A stretch of DNA of 64,000 bases, from assembly GCF_000150275.1 (NCBI RefSeq), contig NW_002060943.1, positions 2,287,907 to 2,351,906 of the forward strand. Reading direction: 5' to 3'. Positions 1-12,258 of the stretch are shown one piece after another. Under the pieces are notes generated by a model. It ran no database searches, had not been told where the DNA came from, and saw only the letters and a program-made list of their open reading frames with translations. The position numbers and the translations under genes are program-made. The DNA comes from Trichoplax adhaerens (Eukaryota > Placozoa > Uniplacotomia > Trichoplacea > Trichoplacidae). The number at the start of each line of letters is the position of its first letter. The stretch's first letter is position 1.

Positions 1-1
1 T

Positions 2-124
2 TGCAGATACTTTTTCCTAGCAATAGGTGGTTCATTTAATGAGGCGACAAAGCAAATTGACCGTCACGTTTCCACACCTATCGCTACTCCACAAGCGATT
101 TGTATCGATCCATCGAAATGTTAA
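2..124 (+). CDS. Possible terminal exon of an upstream gene (partial)
   Basis: The window opens in an open frame that runs from the left edge to a TAA at 122-124. It encodes a stretch containing LAIGGSFNEATKQIDR and ending ICIDPSKC. The bases TTGCAG at 1-6 could be a splice acceptor, making 7-124 a last exon. Codon use looks coding-like, but the protein is not recognised and the upstream part lies outside the window. It could be chance. Confidence 0.25.
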   Translation, partial: CRYFFLAIGGSFNEATKQIDRHVSTPIATPQAICIDPSKC

Positions 125-1087
125 TGAGCTCATAAATAATTCCTATATGAGAAGTTGTAGTAGATTATCTGAAGCTCATGAAAATTTTGTGAAGCTATTA
201 TTTTGTGTTTCAATATAGGCTAATGATTTAATATTCATTTATTACAAGCTAATGGAATTGATTATTAATGTTAATTATATCTGTCATATTATAATCGTCT
301 TGAGGACTTATTTCGTTATGCTCATGATATAGTTCAAGCATGTCGAAATTCATGCTATATTGATTGATTTGCATTTAATGGATGTAATGATTTACGTGCA
401 TGTATGATATGAATAAGGAATCGAGTAAAGTACAGTAGTTACGAGAAGATTGATTGCTCTTATTTCATTATATTACCCATGAAATTTGCAGTGGCTACAA
501 GGAACTTCCTCATCCACCCGGTGTAACCCCTTAATCTACTATATGACATGCTGATGCTATCTCTTTGCTTACATTGATATCATTGTTGATGAAATGATGA
601 TCGCGGCGTTATGTGTATTTGTGTAAATGAAATCTGTAGCTATCAGTGGAGCTTAATTTGCTGATGAATGAATAAATAGTCAATATTAAAGCTATACCCT
701 ACTGGTATTTTTTATGATTATGAGCTCATTGGTGTAGCTGTAGCTGCCTTGCAATGTAGCGGCTGTGAATTTTATGCTTTTAGGTGTCCTATTCGCTATG
801 CTAGAGGTTTGCACTGTGCAATGAGCATAGGAATTCTAAGCATACAGCAGGGCTTAATAACTCGTTCTAATATCTGTGAGTAAGGGACTATCCGCGTTGA
901 GAAGGAGTTCTTTAATGAGCGAGTCTACGTAATAGCAATACTGTTGTATACTGTACGACGGACGACAGTACAGTAGTATACTAAGCAGCGCAAGTTGCAG
1001 TATGGAGTAGAGACATTTGACATTAGTAATAAAATATTATAGAACTGCTGCAGTATACAGTTCAACTTTCTGTATATCAAGGAACAC
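125..1087. other. Intergenic, AT-rich, upstream of SHPK
   Basis: No convincing exon was found on either strand. A small TACTG/CAGTA palindrome island lies around 938-1000, about 90-150 bases upstream of the SHPK start. The rest is AT-rich with many stops. Confidence 0.5.
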
Positions 1088-3303
1088 ATGGAGGCAATTC
1101 AAGACATCATTTTAGGGATTGATTTAGGAACAACGTCTGTTAAAATATGCTTACTAAACGAAGAAAATCGTAAAGTGATTTATTCAACAACAGCTGAGAC
1201 CAATGCTGATGTACCGTCGGATAATGAAAATGGTAGCGAACAAAGTGTGCAGTTAATTTTGCAAGCTGTCCAAAAAGCGATGTTAGATATACCTGATTTG
1301 TATAAGAGTAAAGTCAAGGCTATTGGAGTTTGTGGTCAGATGCATGGTTGCTTGTTATGGCAGTCAGGTAACTAATGGTCTTCAAAGACGTTTTAAATTC
1401 ACCAGACACATCCAGCGGATGATTTGCTACATCGGTTAACATTACCACTACCATGATTATTATCGTTTGATGGTCGACAAGTACTTATTTTTACAATAAA
1501 TTAGTATCTTGCTCTATCATTTATTTGTCTTCATTAAATGAATGACTTTTAGACAGTTGCTGGGAGATCACGAAAGGAAACTACGAGTCTATTCAAGTCA
1601 CCAACTGCACTCCTTTGTACACCTGGCAGGACGGGCGATGTGATACGCATTTCTTGCAAAGTTTACCTTCGAGTCAGTCCACGGTGAAAATTGCCACAGG
1701 ATTTGGTTGTGCAACGTTGTTTTGGCTGTTAAAAAATCGGTACAAGGATTGACTAATTTGATTAAGCTTGCAAGTTTCTGCATAGTATCTTTTGAATCAA
1801 TTATTTTACAAATGACATTGAACTTAGCATTGCTCTATGTTCTGTTATAGACCTCAGCTAATCGGTCAATTTGATCGTGCATCAACAATTCAAGATTTTT
1901 TGGTTTGTATTCTATGTCATACCAACAAAGTTGTTATGTCTGGTCAGAATGCTACAAGCTGGGGTTATTTTGATCCTATTCGAAATTGTTGGGAAACAGA
2001 AGTGTAAGTACACAGTGATAAAAGAGTTCGTGCTTGCAGGAATTGGCATAGCCATGTCATCTACATGTGTTATTTAGTGTAAATAATAATGATAATCATC
2101 AACGGTACTAGCTAAACACTAAGTGTCTGCTACAGTGCTGTTTATGGCAGTTGGAATAATAATTTAAATTTTAGAAATGAAGGACACTGGAGTGAAATTC
2201 TAGTGTTGCTGCATACACGCACAAATAGTTACTGAATATTTACGAGTAGTAAGGGAATAATGCAATATGGTTACTATTCACTCGTTGACATTTTATATTC
2301 TTGACTATTGTTTTACTATAGTCTTGAGCCAGCTTCTTTTCCAATAGCGCTCTTACCTGAGGTATCAGATGCAGGTGAGAAAGCTGGCTATTTGCAACAA
2401 GCGATGTGGGGTTTGAAAGCTGGCATACCAGTGAGCGTAGCAAGTGGCGATATGCAGTGCTCTATATATTCTGCTCTGAAAGATAATACGGATGCAGGTA
2501 ATGAAATCATGTAGATGTTTACTAGTTGTAAGAGGTTCAGATTCAAATATTGGAGATGATAGATCAGATTTTATGAAAAATCATTTTAAATTAATAATAT
2601 ATCATTCTTTATATACGATAACGGGTCATGCCTGTATGTGGATTACATGCTGTGGTGAAACTTGTGGATTCTATGGATGTGGTATTCTATCGTAGTCATG
2701 AATATTAGTACTTCAGCTCAATTGGCATTTGTGGCAAGTCATGCGTTTATTCAGGATAATTTAACCGTTATTCCAGCTAGTATTCAAATTCAACCTTTCT
2801 TTCAAAAATCCTTTATCTCTGTTGCTGCAGCTCTAAATGGGGGCAATGCTTTAGCTGCATTTGTTGACATGTTGGCAAGCTGGATGAAGGATTTAGCAGT
2901 TGTTGATATACCAAATAAGGAAGAATTATTTGATAGAATACTGAGGTTAGCCTCTTCTGTAGAATCTGTACCGTCGTTAAAAATTGAACCGATATTATTG
3001 GGTGAGAGGCATGATCCAAAGCGCAGAGGTTGCGTTTCACACATTACACCGCATAATTTGCAATTGTCTAATGTTGCCAATGGCCTCTTATATGGAATTA
3101 TTCATAATTTAAATGATATGATGCCTGGTGAGTTTCTGCGAAAGGCTGGAATACGTCGTATTGTTGGTAGTGGACGGCTGCTGGCTTCTCATGCGTTCAT
3201 TCGTGATATTGTTGAAAGTCAATTTCACCTACCTGTAACTATAGGGGCAACTGGCGATGCAGCAACAGGTGCAGCATTAGCTGTGATGCTAACAAGGCGT
3301 TAA
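1088..3303 (+). CDS. SHPK: Sedoheptulokinase (carbohydrate kinase-like, FGGY family)
   Basis: Predicted to phosphorylate sedoheptulose to sedoheptulose-7-phosphate, feeding the non-oxidative pentose phosphate pathway in the cytosol. Exons 1088-1367, 1553-1739, 1851-2003, 2322-2497 and 2696-3303 join in phase to give 467 residues; the human enzyme is about 478. Visible family motifs: N-terminal phosphate-binding DLGTTSVKICL, then CGQMHGCLLW, TWQDGRCDTHFL, ATGFGCATLFWLL, GQNATSWGYFD, NISTSAQLAF, AALNGGNALAAFVDML, LGERHDP and the late VGSGRLL loop before DAATGAAL. The order matches vertebrate SHPK along its whole length. The start is the first ATG of the open frame and lies directly before the kinase fold. 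All introns are GT-AG and short (111-318 bases). The gene looks intact. Confidence 0.95.
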
Positions 3304-4349
3304 ATTAATCGATGTTTGGCATGAAATTGGAGTTCTGGATGAAATAGTGTGATACACTTAGCCTGATTGAAAGGTACCGTATATTGAAATTGTAATCCAT
3401 TCCATATTTGTTGGTATAAGATTATTATCAACATTGCTAAACCAACCAATTTCTTGGAGTGATTTTATGCTAGGATATAATTTCTAATTCTAATCAAGTT
3501 CAAAAGCTAGGATGTTTTATTTAAAATATTGTTTGATGTTGTTTTTTATTGACTAGAGTTATATTGAAATTTATTGAGGCCGTTTAAATCACGTATTTGA
3601 TACTATTTAGAATTTGACATCATAATAGAGAAATTTGATATAGTACAAGTTATCTTCTTGTTTAATCTTTTATTTTAACTCATCTTTGCGATTGTTATAC
3701 TATACATTGTACCAGCTTTCATGTTCCAATTATTCTTGTAATAATTTTGAATGAGAATGTTATTTTGTTGTCTATTTATTGGTGAATTTGAAAATTTTGA
3801 ATTATTTCATAACAGTGAATGGTATGATGGTGATATCAGATATAGCCTGAAAGTGGATTGCTGTATGTACTCATAGTTTCTACTTTGATATGCTTTTAGT
3901 ATAATTGCTTAGTCTGTGTATCCACTTCTTTTTATGGATGATGGACGTATCCATTTTTTCCTGTATATATCGTTCAACGAATGCAGTTTATTATGTTGGA
4001 AAGCGTTGTACTATTTTCGTATAGTAATGAAAGAGAATTATTTTAATTGAATAATGGTACTGCTCTTGGTGTAGAGTAATACTCGTATTAATAGCGATGG
4101 ACATGATTCACCTTGAAAGTTACCCTTTTCCAGCATTGAAATTCTATTATGGAAGGATAGATTGATTTTTGAACGTATGCTAACTTTATGATTGTCTCAA
4201 TTTCTTTTCAGAAATGAACCTGGAATTACATACTTGTATCTATCTACTGTCGATACACCTGTTTACAGATGTCTGTGGAATAGGATTTCTGATTTTTTGA
4301 AATACTTTCTATCTTGAGGTGATAAGCATGTATTTGCATGGCTGTATTG
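3304..4349. other. Intergenic, AT-rich
   Basis: About 1 kb between the SHPK stop and the satellite array. No exon, RNA gene or repeat could be supported. Confidence 0.5.
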
Positions 4350-6356
4350 CAGTCATTTTGACATAGGATTCATTATTGGACTAGTGCTAGAACAGACCAA
4401 GATGGCCGTAGTGCTAGTTTGAAGTTAAGGGATCATCTGGTATTGTAATACAGTATGAGCTAGGAGATCTTCGTGATCTAGTGTCGAGTCCACAGTCGAG
4501 TACAGTAGTGTACTGCACTGTATACGTCACTGGTCTGCACCTGCGCACTTTTGGACAACAGGATTTGCAGTCATTTTAACATAGGATTGATGATTATTGG
4601 ACTAGTGCTAGAACAGACCAAGATGGCCGTAGTGCTAGTTTGAAGTTAAGGGATCATCTGGTATTGTAATACAGTATGAGCTAAGAGATCTTCGTGATCT
4701 ACAGTAGTGTCGAGTCCACAGTCGAGTACAGTAGTGTACTACACTATACACGTCACTGGTCTGCACCTGCGCACTTTTGGACAACAGGATTTGCAGTCAT
4801 TTTAACATAGGATTGATGATTATTGGACTAGTGCTTGAACAGACCAAGATGGCCGTAGTGTTAATTAAGGGATCATCTGGTATTGTAATACAGTATGAGC
4901 TAAGAGATCTTCGTGATCTACAGTAGTGTCGAGTCCACAGTCGAGTACAGTAGTGTACTACACTGTACACGTCACTGGTCTGCACCTGCGCACTTTTGGA
5001 CAACAGGATTTGCAGTCATTTTAACATAGGATTGATGATTATTGGACTAGTGCTTGAACAGACCAAGATGGCCGTAGTGTTAATTAAGGGATCATCTGGT
5101 ATTGTAATACAGTATGAGCTAAGAGATCTTCGTGATCTACAGTAGTGTCGAGTCCACAGTCGAGTACAGTAGTGTACTACACTGTACACGTCACTGGTCT
5201 GCACCTGCGCACTTTTGGACAACAGGATTTGCAGTCATTTTAACATAGGATTGATGATTATTGGACTAGTGCTTGAACAGACCAAGATGGCCGTAGTTTA
5301 ANNNNNNNNNNNNNNNNNNNNNNNNNNNNNNNNNNNNNNNNNNNNNNNNNNAGCTAAGAGATCTTCGTGATCTAGTGTCGAGTCCACAGTCGAGTACTGT
5401 ACAGCAGTGTACTGCACTGTACACGTCACTGGTCTGCACCTGCGCACTTTTGGACAACAGGATTTGCAGTCATTTTAACATAGGATTGATGATTATTGGT
5501 CTAGTGCTTGAACAGACCAAGGAGGCTATAGTGCTAATTATGGGATCATCTGATATTCTAATACAGTATGAGCTAAGAGATCTTCTTGGTCAAGTGTCGA
5601 GTCCATAGTACTGTAGAGTAAACTGAAACTCACTGAGTACAGTAGTGTACTGCGCAGTACACGTCGACACCTGCGCACTTTTGGACAACAAGATTTGCAG
5701 TCATTTTGAGATAGGATTCATGATTATTGGATTAGTTAGTGCTTGAACAGACCAAGATGGTCGTAGTGCTAGTTTAAAGTTAAGGGATCATCTGGTATTG
5801 TAATACAGTATAAGCTAAGAGATCTTCGTGATCTAGTGTCGAGTCCACAGTCGAGTACAGTAGTGTACTGCACTGTACAGTGTACACGTCACTGGTCTGC
5901 ACCTGCGCACTTTTGGACAACAGGATTTGCAGTCATTTTGACATAGGATTCATTATTGGACTAGTGCTTGAACAGACCAAGGAGGCTATAGTGCTAATTA
6001 TGGGATCATCTGGTATTGTAATACAGTATGAGCTAAGAGATCTTCGTGATCTAGTATCGAGTCCACAGTCCGAGTACAGTAATGTACTGCACTGTACACG
6101 TCACTGGTCGGCACCTGCGCACTTTTGGACAACAGGATTTGCAGTCATTTTAACATAGGATTGATGATTATTGGACTAGTGCTTGAACAGACCAAGATGG
6201 CCGTAGTGTTAATTATGCGATCATCTGATATTCTAATGTACAGTATGAGCTAAGAGACCTTCGTGGTCTACAGTACTGCACTGTTACACGTCACGTCAAA
6301 TACACGTCGACACGTCACCGGTCGACACCTGCGCACTCTTGGACAACAGGATTTGC
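4350..6356. repeat. Tandem satellite, nine copies of a ~219-bp unit
   Basis: Copies begin with CAGTCATTTT at 4350, 4568, 4794, 5013, 5232, 5467, 5698, 5930 and 6142, with spacing of 212-235 bases. The two full copies at 4794-5231 look identical and are both exactly 219 bases; outer copies diverge and the last decays after 6356. Each unit holds two inverted repeats: AGATC-TTCGT-GATCT, and AGTACA...TGTACT within AGTACAGTAGTGTACT. Short open frames here are repeats of one reading of the unit and are not genes. Near-identity at the centre with divergence at the edges is typical of unequal-exchange arrays. Confidence 0.93.
5302..5351. other. Assembly gap of 50 Ns
   Basis: Fifty Ns inside the satellite, in the copy starting at 5232. 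That copy is 235 bases including the gap, against 219 for its neighbours, so the gap length is probably a placeholder and the true copy number of the array is uncertain. Confidence 0.99.
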
Positions 6357-6917
6357 CTGAGCGCGTTCAAAGTGCAGTCAACCAACCACTGCCAATCTGG
6401 CCTGAACCTTCTTGCTTCAGTCCATAGTGCAGTTCACTCATGGTACGGTACGGTACCAAAGCTTCAGTTTATGGTACGGTACGGTACGGTACCAAAACGT
6501 CAGTTTATGATGCTGGACACAGCGTGCCCTGTCTTTTTTAGTACTGTACAGTACAGCACACTACACAGTATTCTCAAGCTGAGTGAAAGAGATGTCCGTC
6601 ATAGCATACTAGAGACACATTTGAAGATGACATCCATTTGACTTGGAACGGATAACAAGTTGTTCAATTATCCAATACGATACTATAGCTTTGATAAGGT
6701 GAGTGAACCAAATCAATGTCACTATAATGTGCCTATCATTGCCTTGGAATGGCGATGCTATAGTGCCAGAGGGTGACATCTATTTTGATAAGTGAACCCA
6801 ACTACAGTACGTCGTACTGTAACCTACAGTACCTCGGGTGAAGTCAAATCGCAGCGATCCATTCTGTTCAATCGTTGCTCGACAGGGAATAGAAATCCTT
6901 TCCACCACCAAGAGAAA
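6357..6917. other. Intergenic with TACGG/TACTG repeats
   Basis: Region between the satellite and the GTPase gene. It carries two copies of a TATGGTACGGTACGGTACC-like motif at about 6438-6494, which is a G variant of the TACTG pentamer, and a TACTG/CAGTA stretch at 6538-6560. No coding exon was recognised. It presumably contains the promoter of the downstream GTPase. Confidence 0.5.
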
Positions 6918-9900
6918 ATGTCCAAGAAGCAACGAATATCTTCCAATCCTACCGAAAAAGCCACACTATCCTTAAATGAGAGGATACTACGAGAATGCCA
7001 TGGGCTCTATGCAGATCAGGATAAAGGTGAATTCTCCCTTCGATACAGATAAAATACGTCCACAATCTCCTTGATCATCTCCTGTCATAATCGTTGATGA
7101 TTGCACTGTAATCATGGAATGATTTGAAAAACGGCGGTTGCCAATGCATTCTGCTGTCCATTTCATCTTGCACTTTTTAATTTATTTATACCAATCTCTA
7201 TGGATAATGATGAAATGGGAAAGAGTGAATTATTATTGTCGTCAGTTGATTTGCAGGCTTAATCCAATGGTGTAGTTTGCAAATATTGAAATGATTGGAC
7301 AATGACAGTGCAGACCAACTCATTCAACTGATCACTTGATGTCTCCCATGGTAACAAAAGCATTTACTGTATCTACTTCGGCTTCATTGATCGGTAGCCT
7401 TTGGTATGGATGGATAAGATACACTGATAATATCAACAGTTTAGCATACTTGCACCAGGGACTACTAGAAGATTGTACTTTCATGATAAAATAGGAAGAA
7501 GAGCAGTTAATCATGCGATCGCCATCAGTTAGTAGAAATGATTGTCATGACTGCATAATTCAGCATTGGATGGGCACGTCCAATCCATCATCCAACAGTA
7601 CAATAAATAGTTTATCTAACTGATGCTAATTGAGAATTAGACTAGCTGTAAATTATACCACAGTCGATACTCGATAGTCCTATCCATCGAGGTAAGAAAA
7701 GACCTCTATAGGCTGATCGATTGATTGGAGACGATCCATGACTTCCCATTTTATTGCCTTCCATATCTGCAATCTATCCTTGTAGCCTTGAATGACACAC
7801 GGAAATGACCTTGGATAACTTGGCTGCAGTGCTGGATCATCAAGGCTAATTCTTATTTATACTCGTAGGTCATTATAGTATCGCTTTCCATACCAGGATG
7901 CAATCAAAATTTAATTGAAAGTATCAGCATCTTCGCCATAAATTAATCCATTTGACGATCATCATTGAAGACCAGTAAAGGGCTTTTGCTACCGGATATC
8001 CCAGCCCAAATCAATCAATAGTTTCCCATACAGTAGAGTACATGCTACTAACACCACAATGTGAGAAAAACATAGTATCTCAACTCTTGCATGCTGTCGT
8101 CATCAACACTTCTTGATCGAAAGGGTGATATGTTTATTGCCATCTTGAGCAGTAGCTATATAACTATGTTTCGTACCTATGCTGGCCTTAACGAATTGCT
8201 ATTAGGATTGCCATTTAGAATAAATTTATGCATTTCGTAATGTTTCAATAGTGGCTTTACAAGTAACCATCTGTAATGCCTTCTAACCAATACATGCAAT
8301 TTTACATTACTTTTATCACTGTATATAGGCTTGGTTTCCATGGCTAAAAGCCTCGATCTGTCTTTATTAACCCCTCGAAATAAAATTACAGTTTTACTGA
8401 TTGGTAATCACTCTGCTGGTAAATCATCCTTTATTAATTGGTGAGCAACAACTATTTGTTCATATCGAATCGATTACGAATGCCAACAGATGTAGAGCTA
8501 CTGTATACAGCAAATAGGCGAATGGTTAAGATAACAGTAATTTCATGATAGAGAATTCAGTTATGGTATTCATGCAGTATTTAGTAATGATAGCGTATAA
8601 TTATTATGGATAAATAATAAAGAATAAATTGAATGCTGTTACTAGGTATGTCGAGGAACATGTTCAAAAAACTGGAGTTGCAATAGAAACGCAAGGGTTT
8701 ACTTTTGTTACTAGCGGCAAGAAACGTGAAACTTTAACTGTAAGAAAATTTTCCTGGCTAATACAGGGTTAAATGATAGAAGTGTATTCGACTTTTAAAC
8801 ATTGCTTCATGAAATGAAATAGTAATGACTACTTAAATATACGGATTTACGTAAACTACAGTACGTATAAAGTAACTCCTTCTTACTAAGCATCGAAAAC
8901 TACGTATTCGCTCTGGTAACGTTGACTAATCCATGTAATTCGCTTTTATTGCTTGGTATAATATAGGGTAATGCTACTTTACATTTATATCCGCACTTTA
9001 AACCCCTACAAAGATTCGAAGGTAAACTTCTAATTTAAAGCATTCTAAAGATAGATATATCGTTGTATATTTATATTAGATATGGCTATAATTATGTGGG
9101 TGAATCAGTATTAATGGACAGAATTTTTGAATGGATTGACTTTATTAGGCGTAGTAGAATATTTGACAACGGAAATTTCTACTTCTAAGCAAAAGAAATT
9201 CTCCGTAATTACGTTTATTGATACTCCTGGCTTAGTGGATGGCGATATGTTGTATCCATTTGATGTAGACAAAACAATCGAATGGCTAGGTAAAATTCAC
9301 TGATCTATGCTCGACTGCTAGGACAACATTTCTTATAGGATGCTCACCTCTAATAGAATTGTCCTGGATTTATTGATAGTAAAGTAAAATTGCCTTGAAG
9401 CATGAGTCACACCTGGAATTGCAACATTTACAATGTTTTTGACCATACTGTTGTTATGTATAATTTAATTTATTCATTAGGCAACATGGCAGATTTGATT
9501 TTTGTCTTTTTTGATCCAATTGGTCAAGCTCTTTGTAAGAGAACACTCAATATTGTTCGTAAGTAGCAAAACATTTTCAATCTTAATTAATTTTTGGTAA
9601 TGCTAGCATACTTATCACACTCGATATCCGAATTGCAGAAACTTTAAATGGTAAGCATGGAGATCGCCTTCGATTTTATTTAAGTAAGGCAGATACAGCC
9701 GGGACAGAAACGGATAGGCAGGCAAGTTCTACAGTAGTTCTATCTGATAAGCTTTATGCTAGTACTTGTAAAAAATCATTTCAAAAGGGCCCCAATTGGG
9801 CGTTTATTACAATTCATCACTATTAATTCGATTATATGAAGATCCAGGATAATTTTAAATTTGGATTATTCTTTCAGCGGGTTATGATGCAAATTACTCA

Positions 9901-11414
9901 AGAACTATGCAAACGGCCTGGATTAAATAAGACAGGGTTTGATATGCCGACAATTTATGTACCGTCTATGACCTCAGGCAAGGTACGCAGTAGGATTAGT
10001 GTACTAATGTATATTAGAAGTCGTTTTTATTAGGACAGTGATAGGTGAAATCCATGTGTTATTATGTTTAGCCTATAAGATGTGAGAATCAAATTGAAGA
10101 TGTTTGCAAAACTGTGGAGAAGACAATTAGCCAGACGATTCAAAATACCTTAAATTCATTGGAAAAAGACTGCCAAAAAATTGCAGATGCTGTAGACGAG
10201 AAGCTTCGGATTAATGCGTGAGTACTACGTTAGCCTTTATCTAATTTTAATTTTACGCCTGCATTTGGCCTTAAAGCTAACATTCCAGTCTAGGGATTAA
10301 CAAAATTCATGTAATGTGTACTGTATGATGCAAATTTTATAACTTCTTAGGCAGTAAAATACAGTACAATGATGTTTGAGTAGTTAGTACAGTATGATTC
10401 AATGTTTTTACCTGTTTCAATCTGATTATGTAAACAGTGAAAATTCATCGTACAACCTAAAAGCCCGTGGCAAAGGATTCATTTTCGGATTTTTTGGTTT
10501 AACATTGCCGTTGTTAATTTTGGTTGCATGGCTTACAAGCTTGCCAGTCATTAATAAAGTTCTTGGTTCTGAATTAACAGATACACTAAAGTCATACCTG
10601 GTATGTACTATGAATTTTGAGTAGAGGTGATCAATATTAGTGTCGTCAATAAAATGATTTTTATTTTTAAGAGTGGCATTGCCACTCTTGTTTGCTTTAT
10701 GTGAGTAGTGTAACTACTTTTTTGTACTTGTTAGGTGCATTTTACTGACTTATGGAACACCGTACCAGAGGAATACAAAACAAACTTATTAATTATTTTC
10801 ATTGTGGTATCGTTATTATTACTTTATTTATCTCGGTGGATGTCAAGGTACGGCATATAGGATCGCGTTGGTTTGTTGAGATTTTTCATTGTATTACAGC
10901 ACATGCGTTCTGTAACATACGCAACTATTGATGAAATAATATAGCATGCAACAGTACCGTAGTATGATAGTAATGCCATTAAAATTTGGTAGCTTCTTCT
11001 ATTGGATACTGATTATATATTGTACATGCGTTGTTGTTATAGACTGAAAGACACAATGTCACGCAAACAAATTCGACGCATGATGGAAGTTCAAAGTTAT
11101 GTAACTGGTCATGTGAAGACTAAAAAAGTAAGTTTAAATTTTGCAAATATCTTTAAACGATATTAACCAGTATTGACAATAACCATTACATCGATGCGAA
11201 TTACGCATCGCATATTCATATGCAATCATGCCTACTGCATTAATTACGCCATGATAGACGTGTAAATCACTAAGCGTTATCAAGAACGTCAGAGTTGTCA
11301 ATAGTCCTTTGAAACTCAATCTGCATATATTTTTCTTTTATTTACTACTTCTCTTAGGAACAACTATATCAAGAATATCTAACTCAAAGTATCGGTTCAA
11401 CAGACCTGTCTTAA
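6918..11414 (+). CDS. Dynamin-type large GTPase with C-terminal membrane anchors
   Basis: Thirteen in-phase exons: 6918-7026, 8329-8440, 8646-8739, 8967-9021, 9122-9289, 9481-9558, 9639-9721, 9878-9982, 10087-10217, 10438-10600, 10735-10847, 11043-11127, 11358-11414; 450 residues. The G domain shows P-loop GNHSAGKSS (about 62-70), switch/G3 FIDTPGLVDGD (DTPG about 157-160) and G4-like SKAD (about 221-224), as in EHD/dynamin-superfamily GTPases. A helical stretch around 275-312 precedes two hydrophobic segments (about 326-346 and 384-400) and a basic tail, so it probably sits as a hairpin in a membrane and remodels or tethers it. Exon 1 is joined over a 1.3-kb intron by phase and by the continuous ADQDKGLVSMAKSLDL reading; an upstream in-frame ATG lies at 6792. 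Intron 7 starts with GC (CAG/GCAAGT). I do not know a vertebrate orthologue, and the function is inferred from the fold only. Confidence 0.85.
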
Positions 11415-12258
11415 TTAATTACCCACGATGTCATCTGCATGCAAATATTTGCTATTTTTAGTTATTCAACATGTAATTGAAAATTTTTCGCCATTGGTTA
11501 TAGCGTAACAAATAAAAAGCAGCATTCGTTGCTGTATCAGTGTTCCATAATCCTGTCTTTGCTACTAGCTTAAACCGAGTAATCTCTGATATTCCATATT
11601 CATTCGCTGACAATGAATTTGTAGTTGCTCCAGATTTTAATAGCATAGCTAGGGTTGCACTTATTATTCAATAGATGTAAAATAAGGATAACTCTATATA
11701 CAGACCTAGATAGAGACTGTTAACATCAATGTGGCATACTGACTTTTAATATTATAAAAAACAACGCTCTTTCAATCGTTTCGGCAAATAATCAGGAAAA
11801 ATTTACATTACAAAATTGAATTGAGAACAGCTACATAACATCACACAGTTAAAATAATCACTTCTTACATTCATGATATGAAAGAAAGTTCAACGGTATT
11901 CGATGACGCTAAAAGGCATTACAATATTGCTTTCTCAGGCCTTTAGTTCAACATCTACAACTAGAAAGTAACATAATGAAGTTATCCCTAATATTTGTAG
12001 GTAATAATTATTGATTTTTCAAGTATCTTAAGTATCGATACAGTAAGGAATCCTACATTGGCAACATAACTAACGATCATGATGTTTTATGCTATCATTT
12101 TAGTAAACGGTTTAATATTATGGATAGCATAACCGGCATAGAAATAACCAAAACCGACCTAATAGCTGCACATTTTTTTCTACTTTTACATCATACCAAG
12201 CAATATTTAGATATACGCGTACAAATACAGTCTGCTCAGTACCGTTATAATAGTCATC
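11415..12258. other. Tail-to-tail gap between the GTPase and EIF4H
   Basis: AT-rich 3' flanking sequence shared by two convergent genes. No exon or repeat was supported. It presumably holds both 3' UTRs. Confidence 0.45.

Noticed and set aside
2802-3080. Two minus-strand open frames of 92 and 75 residues
   Set aside because: Antisense shadows of the last SHPK exon.
4797-6158. Repeated 68-92-residue open frames
   Set aside because: Frames of the satellite unit; copies are identical because the DNA is, and they shift or break where the unit diverges.
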